A stretch of DNA of 64,000 bases from Arcobacter siniprincipis (lineage in GTDB: Bacteria > Campylobacterota > Campylobacteria > Campylobacterales > Arcobacteraceae): NCBI RefSeq assembly GCF_048571125.1, contig NZ_CP182343.1, positions 2,480,001 through 2,544,000 on the forward strand, read 5' to 3'. The notes below the pieces were generated by a model. The model made no database searches. It was not told the origin of the DNA and was given only the letters and a program-made list of their open reading frames with translations. A program made the position numbers and the translations under genes. How positions within the stretch are numbered: position 1 is the first letter of the stretch; every line of letters begins with the position of its first letter. Below, piece after piece: positions 14,692 through 24,391 of this stretch.

Positions 14692-16040
14692 AATAATACT
14701 TTGTTTACTTCATCTTTAGTTGTTAGATTCTTTTCAATTTTCTCTTTTGCATCGTCAAAAAGAGATTTAAAGCCAATACTTTTTACATAGTGCATAATTT
14801 TATTTTTATCAAAATCATTTGCCACAATCGAAGATATATTTTCATCAAACTCTAAAAACTCAAATAATGATAACCTACCCTCAAACCTAGTATAATTGCA
14901 CTTACTACAACCATCTTCACAAAAAAGGCAAAGTTTAAGCACTAATCTTTGAGCAATAACAGCTCTTAAAGTAGAAGCTACTAAATATGGTTTTGCATTT
15001 AAATCAAAAAGCCTAGAAAGTGTTGAAATAGAATCGTTAGTATGTAAGGTACTGAAAACTAAATGACCAGTAAGAGAAGCTTGAATAGCTATACTCAAAG
15101 ACTCTTCATCTCTTATTTCACCTATCATAATTATGTCAGGATCTTGCCTTAATATATTTTTTAAAACATCATTAAAACTCAATCCTATGGCATTATTAAT
15201 TGCGACTTGTTGTATTCCCTTTATCTGGTATTCCACTGGATCTTCTATTGTAATGATTTTTTTAGAATTATCATTTAACTCATTTAATATAGAGTACAAA
15301 GTAGTAGTCTTTCCACTTCCAGTGGGACCCGTAACTAGAATTAAGCCATTTGATTTTATGATTGTTCTTTTAACTTTTTCCAATATAAGATTATCAAACC
15401 CAATATTATTTAATTCCTTTTTATTAGTTCCATTATCTAAAATTCTTAATACAATTGATTCGCCTGTAATAGTTGGCATGGTTGATACCCTAAAATCAAT
15501 TTTATCTTTATTTAAAACTTGTTTTTCAAATCTTGCATTTTGTGGTTTTCTTTTTTCTGTGATATCCATATTTGATATAAGTTTAATATATGAACTAAGA
15601 ATCAAATAAAAACTGAGATCAAAACTAAAAAAAGTTTTTAAAATACCATCTATTCTAAGTCTTATTATTAAGCACCCACTTAAAGTTTCAATATGTATAT
15701 CACTACACTTTTTTTCAAGAGAATATCTTAATACAAAATCAAAAAAGACATGAATAGATTTTTCTTGATTTTCTTGTATTGAATTTTTATAATTTATAAA
15801 AATGTCATATTTTTCTTCAAAATCATCCAAACAAAATAAAATTTCATTTTTACTAGATTTAATCTCTTTTATTACTAAATTAGTATCAAATAACTCTAAA
15901 TCTGAACTCTCATCACAAACTATTACTGTAATAAAATATTCATCTTTTTTTATTGGTAAAACTAAATTATTTCTTAAACTTTTAACATCATAGTTTTTAA
16001 TAAGTTCATAGTCACATCTATAATTATCTAGTATATTCAT
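14688..16040 (-). CDS. ctsE: CtsE-like type II secretion/competence ATPase (GspE family)
   Basis: A 450-residue hexameric ATPase that powers pseudopilus assembly for DNA uptake. The N2 domain includes CSDIHIETLSG and RLRIDG. Walker A is VTGPTGSGKTTT (about 235-246), the Asp box is IEDPVEY, Walker B is DPDIIMIGEIRDEE and the His box is SLTGHLVFSTLHTNDS. A zinc motif (CLFCEDGCSKCNY) follows near 372. The order of a small membrane protein, ctsE and ctsF resembles the Campylobacter jejuni cts cluster needed for natural transformation. It overlaps the upstream gene by 17 bases. Confidence 0.88.
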   Translation of the reverse strand: MNILDNYRCDYELIKNYDVKSLRNNLVLPIKKDEYFITVIVCDESSDLELFDTNLVIKEIKSSKNEILFCLDDFEEKYDIFINYKNSIQENQEKSIHVFFDFVLRYSLEKKCSDIHIETLSGCLIIRLRIDGILKTFFSFDLSFYLILSSYIKLISNMDITEKRKPQNARFEKQVLNKDKIDFRVSTMPTITGESIVLRILDNGTNKKELNNIGFDNLILEKVKRTIIKSNGLILVTGPTGSGKTTTLYSILNELNDNSKKIITIEDPVEYQIKGIQQVAINNAIGLSFNDVLKNILRQDPDIIMIGEIRDEESLSIAIQASLTGHLVFSTLHTNDSISTLSRLFDLNAKPYLVASTLRAVIAQRLVLKLCLFCEDGCSKCNYTRFEGRLSLFEFLEFDENISSIVANDFDKNKIMHYVKSIGFKSLFDDAKEKIEKNLTTKDEVNKVLF

Positions 16041-16719
16041 TTTGATATATCCATACTTTTGTTTTGTGATTATTTTTTTCTATCACAATAAAATCACTTT
16101 TTATAGAGATTATTTTTTCTCCATTTACTTTTTCTCCTATTTTGTACCACTTATTATTTACTAAAACAGTGTTATTAATAATTGCATCAATTTTTATATC
16201 TTCTTTTATATCGTTAATAATAAATGTTTCTTTACTATTTATTGTATTTTTTTGATATAAAACTATATTCTTAATCTCTTGTGGTATTGATTTTTTATAA
16301 AATATATCCTTATTATTTAACTCTATTTCTATGTATAAGTTTATTTTATTGTTACCTAGAGTTTTAAAGCTTAATTTATTAATAGTTATTTTAGAACTAT
16401 ATTTTTCAATAAAATCAATAACAGCTATACTCTTTAAAAAATCATCTTCAATTTGTAAAAAAACTTTTTTAGGTGTAATTTTTATATTCTTAACATCTAG
16501 TTTTTTATGTTTTATTTCTTCTTCTAAATCATAAATAAAATCAAATAATCTTAATTTTTTTTCTTTTTTAATAATATTTACTTTTTTTATATTTTGATAT
16601 TCATTTATTTGACTAAATGAGTAAAAAAGATAGATAAAAGAAATAGTAAGAAATAAAGGAAGAAAATAGAATAAAGTTCTATATTTGCTATTAAAAAATA
16701 AATGATGCATTAATCTCAT
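16024..16719 (-). CDS. Inner-membrane assembly protein (PilO/PilP-like) of the competence system
   Basis: A 231-residue protein with one N-terminal transmembrane helix (about residues 15-34, TLFYFLPLFLTISFIYLFYS). A periplasmic coiled coil and ferredoxin-like part follow. The C-terminal short beta domain (NNKWYKIGEKVNGEKIISIKSDFIVIEKNNHKTKVW) resembles the PilP/GspC homology region. It overlaps both neighbours. In C. jejuni the gene before ctsE encodes the membrane protein CtsX; this one could correspond to it, but similarity cannot be judged by eye. Confidence 0.65.
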   Translation of the reverse strand: MRLMHHLFFNSKYRTLFYFLPLFLTISFIYLFYSFSQINEYQNIKKVNIIKKEKKLRLFDFIYDLEEEIKHKKLDVKNIKITPKKVFLQIEDDFLKSIAVIDFIEKYSSKITINKLSFKTLGNNKINLYIEIELNNKDIFYKKSIPQEIKNIVLYQKNTINSKETFIINDIKEDIKIDAIINNTVLVNNKWYKIGEKVNGEKIISIKSDFIVIEKNNHKTKVWIYQNEYTR

Positions 16720-17557
16720 AGCCCTCCTTTGTTTTAAAAAATGAATTTATTTTTTTATTTTTATAAGGTTGAATAAAAGTATAAAAGTCCTCTCTATTTT
16801 TAGCAAAAAGAGTTATTGTTAAACTTTTTTTATTAAAATCAAACTTTGATATTTTTATATTATGTTCTTCCAATGTGGAAAATAAACTATTCATTTTAAA
16901 ATATAAACTTTTACTTTTTGGAATTATTTTGTTTTGTTTTGTTTTATTATTCTGGATTAATTGAAGTTCTTTTTTATTAGATTCTTTTTCATAATAAGTA
17001 AAACATAGAAAAGATAAACATAAAAAAAATAGTGAGAATAGATATAAGTAATAAAACTTTAGTTCATTGTTATTATGAATATAAGATAAATCTGAAGTAA
17101 TTATTTTTTTATTTTTATAAGCTTGTAACTCGTTATTCTCAATATTTATTACTTCATCATAATCAAATAAAAATCTTTTTTTGATATACACTTGGATATC
17201 TTGATTTTGAAGTTCATTTTCTATTTTCTGAAAGTAATAAAAATAGGAATTCTCAAACAATAATAAATAATCTTGATAATAAACGAGAACTCTTTTATTA
17301 CAAAGTTTTTTAGTTTTGATATACTTAATAATTAATTCAATTATAAATACTGCATTATTCTTATTTTCATAAAAACAAACAAAATACTCATTTGAGTATT
17401 TTAAGTAAGTGTAAAAGATTTTGTGATTTTTTTTAAAAGTAGTTTTTTCTTCCAAATTATGAAAAATAAACTTTTCAAGGTTTTTATTTAAAATTTCTTC
17501 TGAAACTTTAATTATATTTGAATAAGTAAAATCAAGACTTATAATATTTTGTATCAT
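16691..17557 (-). CDS. GspL/PilMN-like inner-membrane protein of the competence system
   Basis: A 288-residue protein. The cytoplasmic N-terminal part (about 1-165) is poor in recognisable motifs. One transmembrane helix follows (about 168-186, FYYLYLFSLFFLCLSFLCF), then a periplasmic coiled coil and a ferredoxin-like domain (SLFSTLEEHNIKISKFDFNKKSLTITLFAKN). The topology matches GspL or PilM-PilN type assembly proteins. It overlaps the next gene by 29 bases and is the first gene of the operon visible here. It has many Lys, Asn and Phe codons, with unusually low complexity. Confidence 0.6.
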   Translation of the reverse strand: MIQNIISLDFTYSNIIKVSEEILNKNLEKFIFHNLEEKTTFKKNHKIFYTYLKYSNEYFVCFYENKNNAVFIIELIIKYIKTKKLCNKRVLVYYQDYLLLFENSYFYYFQKIENELQNQDIQVYIKKRFLFDYDEVINIENNELQAYKNKKIITSDLSYIHNNNELKFYYLYLFSLFFLCLSFLCFTYYEKESNKKELQLIQNNKTKQNKIIPKSKSLYFKMNSLFSTLEEHNIKISKFDFNKKSLTITLFAKNREDFYTFIQPYKNKKINSFFKTKEGYEINASFIF

Positions 17558-17611
17558 TTGAGTATTCCATAATAAATTATATTATTATGAAACTTAAAAA
17601 TAACAAAACTA

Positions 17612-17647
17612 TTTCATATTAGTTATCATATAATAACTAATATGAAA
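17612..17647 (-). terminator. Terminator of era with 15-bp perfect stem
   Basis: The arm at 17612-17626 and its exact complement at 17633-17647 enclose a 6-base loop just after the era stop codon. A/T-runs flank both sides, so it can act in both directions. It also separates era from the competence operon. Confidence 0.75.
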
Positions 17648-17654
17648 TTTTTAA

Positions 17655-18536
17655 TCAATCTATATCGTATCCAAGCTCTTTTAAGCCTTCTCTGTTTTTA
17701 GTCCAACCTTTTTTTATAGAAACAAATAGCTCCAGAAAACATTTTTTACCAGTAAGTTTTTCTATTTTTACTCTAGCATCTTTCCCTATTCTCTTTATTG
17801 CAGTTGCACCTTTACCAATAATCATACCTTTTTGAGTAGATTTTTGTACAATTATTGTAGCTTTTATTACATCAACATTCTTTTTCTCTTCTACTTTATT
17901 TATTAAAACATCTGTTTCATAAGGTATCTCATCAGAAATATTTTCGAAAATTGACTCTCGTATAAACTCTTTAAAAATATCCCTTAAGTGTTCAGTTGTC
18001 AAAATTTCTGGGTCAAATAAATAAGGGTGCTCCGGAAGATATTTTACAACTACATCTAAAATATCTGCATGAGTTGTTGCTTTTTTTATTGATACTGGTA
18101 TGATTGATTCATATTTATCAGAAAATTTTTCATACTCTTTCATTTTTGCTAAAACTTCTTCATTTGAAACAAAATCTATTTTTGTAAGAAGTAAGATGTG
18201 TTTTGTATTTTTTTTGTTTTTTTCTAAAAAGGCCTCATAATGAGAAACTTGATCAGTAACTGGTGCTAAAAATAAAATCAAATCACAATCACCCATTGCT
18301 TTTAGTGCTTCATCAAGCATAAATTGATTTAATAGTTTTTCTGTTTCATGTATTCCTGGAGTATCTACAAATATAACTTGGTCATCTTCATGCATAACTA
18401 TTATATTTGATCTTTTTCTTGTAGCATTTGCTTTGTGAGAAACCATTGCAATCTTTTCACCAACTAACCAATTAAGTAGTGAACTCTTCCCTGCATTTGG
18501 TCTTCCTACTACTGATACATATCCGCATTTTGTCAT
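17655..18536 (-). CDS. era: GTPase Era
   Basis: A 293-residue ribosome-assembly GTPase that binds the 3' end of 16S rRNA. G1 is GRPNAGKSS (about 11-19), G3 is DTPGIH (about 58), G4 is TKID (about 118) and G5-like VSIKKA follows. The C-terminal KH domain carries VQKSTQKGMIIGKGATAIKRIG with its GxxG loop. Length is normal. Upstream of its start on the same strand lies a comM 3' fragment, which suggests era once followed comM directly. Confidence 0.96.
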   Translation of the reverse strand: MTKCGYVSVVGRPNAGKSSLLNWLVGEKIAMVSHKANATRKRSNIIVMHEDDQVIFVDTPGIHETEKLLNQFMLDEALKAMGDCDLILFLAPVTDQVSHYEAFLEKNKKNTKHILLLTKIDFVSNEEVLAKMKEYEKFSDKYESIIPVSIKKATTHADILDVVVKYLPEHPYLFDPEILTTEHLRDIFKEFIRESIFENISDEIPYETDVLINKVEEKKNVDVIKATIIVQKSTQKGMIIGKGATAIKRIGKDARVKIEKLTGKKCFLELFVSIKKGWTKNREGLKELGYDID

Positions 18537-18605
18537 TTCATCCCTTTGTAATCAATACGAAGTTTTCCTTCGTAAAATCTAATTTTTTCGCATTATACAA
18601 TAATT

Positions 18606-18750
18606 TTATCTTTTTCTGAAACTAAGTGCCTCAAAAATATGTTCTTTTTTTATATTTACACTATTTTCCAAATTAACGATCGTCCTTGATACTTTTAAAA
18701 CTTTGTTAATACTTCTAAAAAATAGTAAATAGTTTGTCATTGATAAATTT
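18606..18750 (-). pseudogene. Fragment of comM 3' end (partial duplication)
   Basis: The minus strand reads NYLLFFRSINKVLKV then SRTIVNLENSVNIKKEHIF and EALSFRKR with a stop at 18606-18608. The intact comM ends NYSLSFRSINKVLKV, ARTIADLENNVNIKKEHIF, EALSFRKR. About 45 codons align, with several changes. The DNA between this copy and the real comM end (22800) is thus flanked by direct repeats. A TACGAAG/CTTCGTA hairpin at 18556-18574, between this copy and era, may be the original comM terminator. Confidence 0.85.
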
Positions 18751-18922
18751 ATATATATAAAGACTGTTCAGAGTTTTGTGTCATTGCACTGTAGTATTAA
18801 GGTTCAATAGTCGTATATTAATAACTTTTAAGTACTTATTTTATATTAAGTCTAAAATTACGAATGTGTACCCGTACATAAGTTTATGCACGGGCTTAAT
18901 AGACAGTTATAAATTATAGTTA
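18751..18922. other. Spacer with 24-base hairpin after the DUF1641 gene
   Basis: No frame is seen. At 18871-18894 CCCGT pairs with ACGGG and ATAA with TTAT across small internal mismatches, giving a stable stem about 30 bases beyond the DUF1641 stop. There is no clear U-run on the minus strand. It may be a weak terminator or an mRNA-stabilising element. Confidence 0.4.
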
Positions 18923-19276
18923 TTAGAGTTGTTTTCCAATACCTTTTGTTAAATTTAGCATAAACGCTAATCCCCTTCTTGTATCTTCATCTTTCATTAG
19001 TTTTAATAAACCAAATAAAGAAGGTACTTCATTTTTAGCATTTTCTCTTTTTGCATGACGTACAGCATTTTCAGTTATAAAACCTGCGGTTGCCATATTA
19101 TCAATTGATGTTACCATCTTTTCAACCATTGGAGTTGTTGTCATTTCAATTTGATCAGATACTACTGCTAATAAATCAATTAAATTATTCAATCTACCAG
19201 TTTGAACTAACATAGTCATTTGTTCTTCGATTTTTTGCATCTCTGCACTTTTTATTACTTTTACTTCTTCACTCAT
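18923..19276 (-). CDS. DUF1641 protein
   Basis: A 117-residue helical protein of the DUF1641 family (LIDLLAVVSDQIEMTTTPMVEKMVTSIDNM... PSLFGLLKLMKDEDTRRGLAFMLNLTKGIGK). Family members are regularly encoded next to sulfide:quinone-reductase-like flavoproteins or formate-dehydrogenase accessory genes. It is 9 bases downstream of such a flavoprotein here, so it probably serves as its partner. No cofactor motif is visible, and it has no membrane segment. Confidence 0.85.
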   Translation of the reverse strand: MSEEVKVIKSAEMQKIEEQMTMLVQTGRLNNLIDLLAVVSDQIEMTTTPMVEKMVTSIDNMATAGFITENAVRHAKRENAKNEVPSLFGLLKLMKDEDTRRGLAFMLNLTKGIGKQL

Positions 19277-19285
19277 AACTTTCTC

Positions 19286-20473
19286 CTATAACATACCTCG
19301 AGCAGCTGCCCAATATAAACCTTTATTAAAACCTAATCTTACGAAACTCCCTAATTTACTACAAGGTGTGGGTTTAACATCTTCTTCATAGTCATACCAT
19401 AAAGGCATACCACAAGAAAGTCCCATTTGTGCAACAGCAATTACTTTACCATCATAAGACTCTGTAGGGTACCCAAACCTAATTTCAGCAGCAATATTAT
19501 CGGCAACTACATCAGTTTGATTGTGAATTGTCCCTCCTGCTTTTGAAACAGATAAATCAACTGTATCACCTAAGGTATAAACATTGTCTAAACCTATCAC
19601 TTTTAAGCTCTCTTTATCTGTAGGAAGCCAACCTTCATTATCTTTTGCTTTTGATAAGCCAGAGTCCCTTATAACTTTTGCTGCAATAAAAGGTGGAGTT
19701 GACATTAAAATATCAAATTCTATCTCTTCCCCTTCTTCTGAATATGCTATTTTTTTCTTTGGATCCACTTTATTTAAGGTAAATGATGTTTTATGTTTTA
19801 CATTAATACCATCAAAAATCATTGGTAATACATTTGATGTAGGAACTTGTAAAAATAATCCATCTACTACAGATTGTGCCTTTTTTGGATATGTATATAC
19901 AATTTCAACATCATCTCTAACACCTCTTTCTGTTAAATAATCATGTAACATCATTGTTGTTTCAATAGGTGCAATTCCACATTGATGTGGAATATTTTCA
20001 GTTTTAGGAAAACTAACTGTAACTAACACTCTACCTTTTTTAAGTTTCTCAAACTTTTTAGCAATCTTTTTAGCACCTTCGTAAGTATAAAACCAATCTC
20101 CCCCCTCTTCAAGACCAGGAATTCTATCAGGTGCTACTTCACAACCTGTTGCAAGTACTAAATAATCATATACATATTTTTTACCACTTTGAGCAACAAC
20201 ACAATTATTTTTTGTTTGAATATCAACTGCTGCATCCACATGAAAATTAATCTCAGGCATAAGAAGACTTTTTTGTTCTCTTATAAATTCATTTCCAGCT
20301 GATTTATGAAAAGCAACATACATAGCTCCTGGTCTATAAACATGCTTTGATGAATTTGAAATCATTGTAATTTCTATTTCATCTCTGTCAATCTCAGGCA
20401 TTAATTTTTTAGCTAAATTATTTGCGGTCATTGTTCCAGCAGTACCGCCACCAACAATAAGAATCTTTTTCAT
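19286..20473 (-). CDS. Sulfide:quinone-oxidoreductase-like FAD protein
   Basis: A 395-residue flavoprotein. The FAD-binding motif is ILIVGGGTAGTMTANNL (residues 4-20), the second dinucleotide-fold turn is LVLATGCEVAPDRIPG, and the C-terminal FAD motif is NVYTLGDTVDL. Cys residues in IPHQCGIAP and GLSCGMPL are placed like the redox Cys of sulfide:quinone reductases. The C-terminal amphipathic region (FVRLGFNKGLYWAAARGML) could dip into the membrane. It likely oxidises sulfide or a related sulfur species and reduces quinone. It is co-encoded with DUF1641, and a two-component system lies 95 bases upstream. Confidence 0.8.
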   Translation of the reverse strand: MKKILIVGGGTAGTMTANNLAKKLMPEIDRDEIEITMISNSSKHVYRPGAMYVAFHKSAGNEFIREQKSLLMPEINFHVDAAVDIQTKNNCVVAQSGKKYVYDYLVLATGCEVAPDRIPGLEEGGDWFYTYEGAKKIAKKFEKLKKGRVLVTVSFPKTENIPHQCGIAPIETTMMLHDYLTERGVRDDVEIVYTYPKKAQSVVDGLFLQVPTSNVLPMIFDGINVKHKTSFTLNKVDPKKKIAYSEEGEEIEFDILMSTPPFIAAKVIRDSGLSKAKDNEGWLPTDKESLKVIGLDNVYTLGDTVDLSVSKAGGTIHNQTDVVADNIAAEIRFGYPTESYDGKVIAVAQMGLSCGMPLWYDYEEDVKPTPCSKLGSFVRLGFNKGLYWAAARGML

Positions 20474-20568
20474 TTTTCACTCCTTACAACGTATGTAAAA
20501 TATTGTAACAAAGCAAAACAAGACAAATATAAGGTTTATATAAGATTTATATAAGGTTTTAAAATATG

Positions 20569-21252
20569 TTATGAAAGATTTATTCTATATCCTAAACCTT
20601 TTAAGTTTTCAAAGAGTTCACTGTATAATTTTTTGCGTAAGCCTACTATTACCATACGTATTGCATCAGGGGTTGCTTGTTCTTCCCAAATACTTTGTTC
20701 TATTAACTCTAAGGAGATAAATCCTTGTTTATTTTTTAAAAACAATTCCAATAAAAGCAACTCTTTTTTAGTAAGTTTTATTAACTTTGATTCTTTAAAA
20801 AGCATCTTTTTTAAAGGGTCATATATAAAACCTCTACCTAAATTTACAGTTTCAATAATTTCATTACTATTTGGCATATGAGAAGATATTGCAAAAAGTA
20901 ATTCATCTATATCAATAGGTTTTTTTAAATAAAATTGAACTCCTGAATCAACTGCACGATTTAAATATGGAACTGCATTAAAAGCAGTCATTGTTATTCT
21001 CATGGTTTGAGGTGATATTGAAGCAAGTTTTTTTAAAAAAGTTAATCCATCAATATGAGGCATTTGTATATCTGTCAATACAATATCTGTTTTATTTATA
21101 TTAAATTTTTCCAAAGCCTCTAAAGCATCACAAGCAACATATACTTCTTTAAAATAAATACTAAGAACTCTTTTTAACCACTTTAAAGTACTTTCATCAT
21201 CTTCAACTATTAATATTGTATGAGATTGTAAACGAGAGTATATTTTTTCCAT
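20569..21252 (-). CDS. OmpR-type response regulator
   Basis: A 227-residue regulator. The receiver domain has the acidic pair in IVEDDEST, the phosphorylated Asp in DIVLTDIQMPHIDG and Lys in FYLKKPID. A C-terminal winged helix follows (LTKKELLLLELFLKNKQGFISLELIEQSIW... IRMVIVGLRKKLYSELFENLKGLGYRI). It is encoded 1 base after its histidine kinase. It probably controls the flavoprotein genes immediately downstream, or genes elsewhere. Confidence 0.9.
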   Translation of the reverse strand: MEKIYSRLQSHTILIVEDDESTLKWLKRVLSIYFKEVYVACDALEALEKFNINKTDIVLTDIQMPHIDGLTFLKKLASISPQTMRITMTAFNAVPYLNRAVDSGVQFYLKKPIDIDELLFAISSHMPNSNEIIETVNLGRGFIYDPLKKMLFKESKLIKLTKKELLLLELFLKNKQGFISLELIEQSIWEEQATPDAIRMVIVGLRKKLYSELFENLKGLGYRINLS

Positions 21253-21253
21253 T

Positions 21254-22720
21254 TTACTCTTTTCCTTTTGGTAAAAATAGAGTAAATTTTGTGCCTTTAT
21301 TTTGATTTTTTACACTCAATCTACCCTTCATATGATGTTCAATTATAACTTTCGACATATATAACCCTATTCCACTACCTTTTTCTCTTGTACTAAAGTA
21401 TGGGTCAAATATTTTTTCAAAATATTTTTTCTCTATTCCTCCACCATTATCTAAAATAGTTACTTTATTTTCAATATTTGTAGAACTTATATCAATATGT
21501 ACATATCCATTTGTCACTTCTTTCTCTATGATTGCCATCATTGAATTATGAACCATATTCATAATAACTTGTCTAAATTCATTTGGGAACCCTAAAACAT
21601 CTAAAGTAGTATTCTTACTTACTACTATTTTTATATCTATGTTATTTAATTTTAGTTGAACATCAATAAGTCTTATTGCATCTTTAATATTTTTTAGCAA
21701 ATTAAAAGTCTCTTTTTGTTTTGATATTCTAAAAAATTCTGAAAAGTCATTTATTGTTTGGGACATATAATTAACTTTTTCCATGATTTCTAATTCTATT
21801 TCAAAAAGAAGCTCTTTATTTATCTCTTGTGCATTAGAAATGTGTCTTAGTCCTTGGACTATAATACCTAAGCCATTTAGAGGTTGTCTCCATTGATGAG
21901 CAATAGAATCAATCATCTCTCCCATAGCTGCAAGTCTTGATTGGTGGCACATAACTTCATATTGTTCTGTTCTTTTTGCAACTTCTAATTCGACTTGTCT
22001 TTTTAACTCTTCTTGGTATTTTATATCATCCGTAATATCAGAAGTTATCATTACAATTGTATTTGTTATTTTTACATAACTAAGTGACATACTAGCATTT
22101 ATATGTTCCCCAGATTTTGAAACGCATACTTTTCTAAAGTTTACAACACTTCCTTCTTTTATAGCTTTTTCTACTGCTGTTTCAGATGCTTTTTTATACT
22201 CTTCTGAGGATAATGATATGCATGATTCTTTATATAGTTCTTCCATTGTATAACCCATCATTTTTTGAAAGAAATTATTTGCATATAAAAACATACCATT
22301 TTTATTTAATATTGAAATTCCATTTGCAGCTAAATCAAAAACAGCTTGTAATTCCTCTTTTTTAGAGACCAAATCATGCATACTTTTTTTAAGTTCATTT
22401 TCCACATTGGAGTATTTAGTAATATCAAAAAAATATAAACCTCCTAATTCACTATTAGGAATTTTTTGAAAACTAACTTCAAAACTAATTTCTTCCCAAT
22501 AAATATTTATACTTTCTTCTTCTTGGTTTATTAAAGGTTTTAATAAATTATAGTTATTCTTAGAAAAGAGTTTATTCAATTTTTTATTTTTTGCAGAGAT
22601 ATTAAATAATTCAAGCTGTTTACCACAACTTTCTACGATTTTTTCATCATTATCAATAAGTAGGATTATAGTTTTTGGTATTTCATTTAAATTTGCTAAT
22701 TTCGAATCTTTAAATATCAT
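21254..22720 (-). CDS. Soluble PAS-domain histidine kinase
   Basis: A 488-residue kinase without membrane segments, so it senses an internal signal. Two PAS-like domains are visible (about 15-100, and 125-240 with AVFDLAANGISILNKNGMFLYANNFFQKMMGYTMEEL). A coiled coil leads to the phosphoacceptor box MGEMIDSIAHQWRQPLNGL (His near 275). The ATPase domain has N, G1 and G2 boxes (NMVHNSMMA, LDNGGGI, KGSGIGLYMSKVI). The HQWRQPL type is common in Campylobacterota sensory kinases. It forms an operon with the response regulator. Confidence 0.92.
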   Translation of the reverse strand: MIFKDSKLANLNEIPKTIILLIDNDEKIVESCGKQLELFNISAKNKKLNKLFSKNNYNLLKPLINQEEESINIYWEEISFEVSFQKIPNSELGGLYFFDITKYSNVENELKKSMHDLVSKKEELQAVFDLAANGISILNKNGMFLYANNFFQKMMGYTMEELYKESCISLSSEEYKKASETAVEKAIKEGSVVNFRKVCVSKSGEHINASMSLSYVKITNTIVMITSDITDDIKYQEELKRQVELEVAKRTEQYEVMCHQSRLAAMGEMIDSIAHQWRQPLNGLGIIVQGLRHISNAQEINKELLFEIELEIMEKVNYMSQTINDFSEFFRISKQKETFNLLKNIKDAIRLIDVQLKLNNIDIKIVVSKNTTLDVLGFPNEFRQVIMNMVHNSMMAIIEKEVTNGYVHIDISSTNIENKVTILDNGGGIEKKYFEKIFDPYFSTREKGSGIGLYMSKVIIEHHMKGRLSVKNQNKGTKFTLFLPKGKE

Positions 22721-22799
22721 GTAAACTCCATGGATATATTATAGGAATCACTATAACATAGATTGATAAGATTAACATAAAGAATTTATGAGAAACAAA

Positions 22800-24308
22800 T
22801 CATCTTTTTCTGAAACTAAGCGCCTCAAAAATATGTTCTTTTTTTATATTTACATTATTTTCCAAATCAGCAATAGTCCTAGCTACTTTTAAAACTTTGT
22901 TAATACTTCTAAAAGAGAGTGAATAATTTTGGGTAGCTTTATTTAAAATATTTTCACCCTCAATATCTAATACACAATATTTTTTGATATCTTCATCTTT
23001 TAATTTTCCATTTAAATCACTCTGCCCTCTTTGCATTTGGATTTTAAAAGCATTTAAAACCATTTCATGCATTTTTCTTGAACTTATATCTGCTTTATCA
23101 TCATAATTTACCTCCGTCATTGTCACAAAAATATCAATTCTGTCACAAAAAGGATCTGATAGTTTTGATTTATATCTTGTAATTTCTAATTCATTACATC
23201 TACACTGTTTTGTAGCACTTAATAAATTGCCACAAGGACAAGGATTCATGGCACATGCAAATAAAAACTTTGTTTCATAATTTGTTTTTGAATTTACCCT
23301 TGAGATTAATATTTTATTGTCTTCTAGTGGTTCTCTCATTGATTCAAGTATAGCTTTTGGGAAATGTGGAAGTTCATCAAAGAACAATATCCCATTATTT
23401 GATAGAGCTATTTCCCCTATTTTAGAATTAATTGTACCTCCTCCAAATATTGATGCTCTTGTTGAAGTATGATGTGGAGACCTAAAAACCGTACTTGCAT
23501 CAAAGTTTGGCTCAATCAAATTGAGTGAATCTAATTTTGCTTTTTCTAGTATTTGTTCAACTGTTTGTGGTGGCATAATGTATTGTAACCTTTTTATTAT
23601 CATAGACTTTCCACAACCAGGACTTCCTTCAAATATTATATTATGATTACCACTTACAGCAATTAAAGCTGCCCTTTTCGCTACTTTTTGTCCCTTTACA
23701 TCCAAAAAATCCAACATATATTTTTTGTTATAATAAAATTGTTTGTTTTTTATAAACAAAGTATTACAAGACATTGTATATGGAGGAACTTTATACTGTT
23801 CTTTCTCTTTAGAATTAAAAAACATAATTGCATCATTTAAATTTTTTACACTATATACACTTATATTAGGAATCATTGCAATTTTATCTTCAATAGATTT
23901 TGGTACTAATACATTTAGTTTATCAACTTTTTTTGCTAAAGATAATATTGAAGGGAAGATGGAACTATTTTCTTTTAGTGTTCCATCAAGGGCTAATTCT
24001 GCAAAAATATAAAAATCATCAAATTTTACTTTGGTGTCATATAAAGCTACAAGTAATGCAATTGATAAATCAAAATGAGTACCATTTTTATTTATATCTG
24101 AAGGTGAAAGATTGATAGTGATTTTTTTAGGTGGAGACTTAAAATCATTTGTTAATAAAGCAGATTTTACTCTATCTTTCGACTCTTGAATAGAAGAACT
24201 AGCTAATCCAACTATTGAAAAACTAGGTAATCCTTTTGTAAATGTAGCCTCAACATCCACACAAATTGCATCCAATGACTCTAAAGTAGCACTTTTGATA
24301 GTTTTCAT
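22800..24308 (-). CDS. comM: ComM / YifB-type AAA+ helicase (Mg-chelatase-like)
   Basis: A 502-residue hexameric helicase that promotes branch migration during natural transformation. The N-terminal lon-protease-like fold is seen in VEATFTKGLPSFSIVGLA. Walker A is FEGSPGCGKSMIIKRL, Walker B is ILFFDELPHF, and there is a zinc-type CNPCPCGN...CRCNE loop. The C-terminal Mg-chelatase part ends NKVLKVARTIADLENNVNIKKEHI. Its 3' end is duplicated at 18606-18750. It is upstream of the histidine kinase operon on the same strand. Confidence 0.92.
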   Translation of the reverse strand: MKTIKSATLESLDAICVDVEATFTKGLPSFSIVGLASSSIQESKDRVKSALLTNDFKSPPKKITINLSPSDINKNGTHFDLSIALLVALYDTKVKFDDFYIFAELALDGTLKENSSIFPSILSLAKKVDKLNVLVPKSIEDKIAMIPNISVYSVKNLNDAIMFFNSKEKEQYKVPPYTMSCNTLFIKNKQFYYNKKYMLDFLDVKGQKVAKRAALIAVSGNHNIIFEGSPGCGKSMIIKRLQYIMPPQTVEQILEKAKLDSLNLIEPNFDASTVFRSPHHTSTRASIFGGGTINSKIGEIALSNNGILFFDELPHFPKAILESMREPLEDNKILISRVNSKTNYETKFLFACAMNPCPCGNLLSATKQCRCNELEITRYKSKLSDPFCDRIDIFVTMTEVNYDDKADISSRKMHEMVLNAFKIQMQRGQSDLNGKLKDEDIKKYCVLDIEGENILNKATQNYSLSFRSINKVLKVARTIADLENNVNIKKEHIFEALSFRKR

Positions 24309-24391
24309 ATAAAATCCATATAATAATTATTTTATTTATTATATGTAATTTTATATTAATTTTTTTGTAATTAAAATATTTATTTAATATT

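Noticed and set aside
15133..15609. 158-codon plus-strand open frame
   Set aside because: Antisense to the ctsE ATPase core with clear Walker motifs on the other strand.
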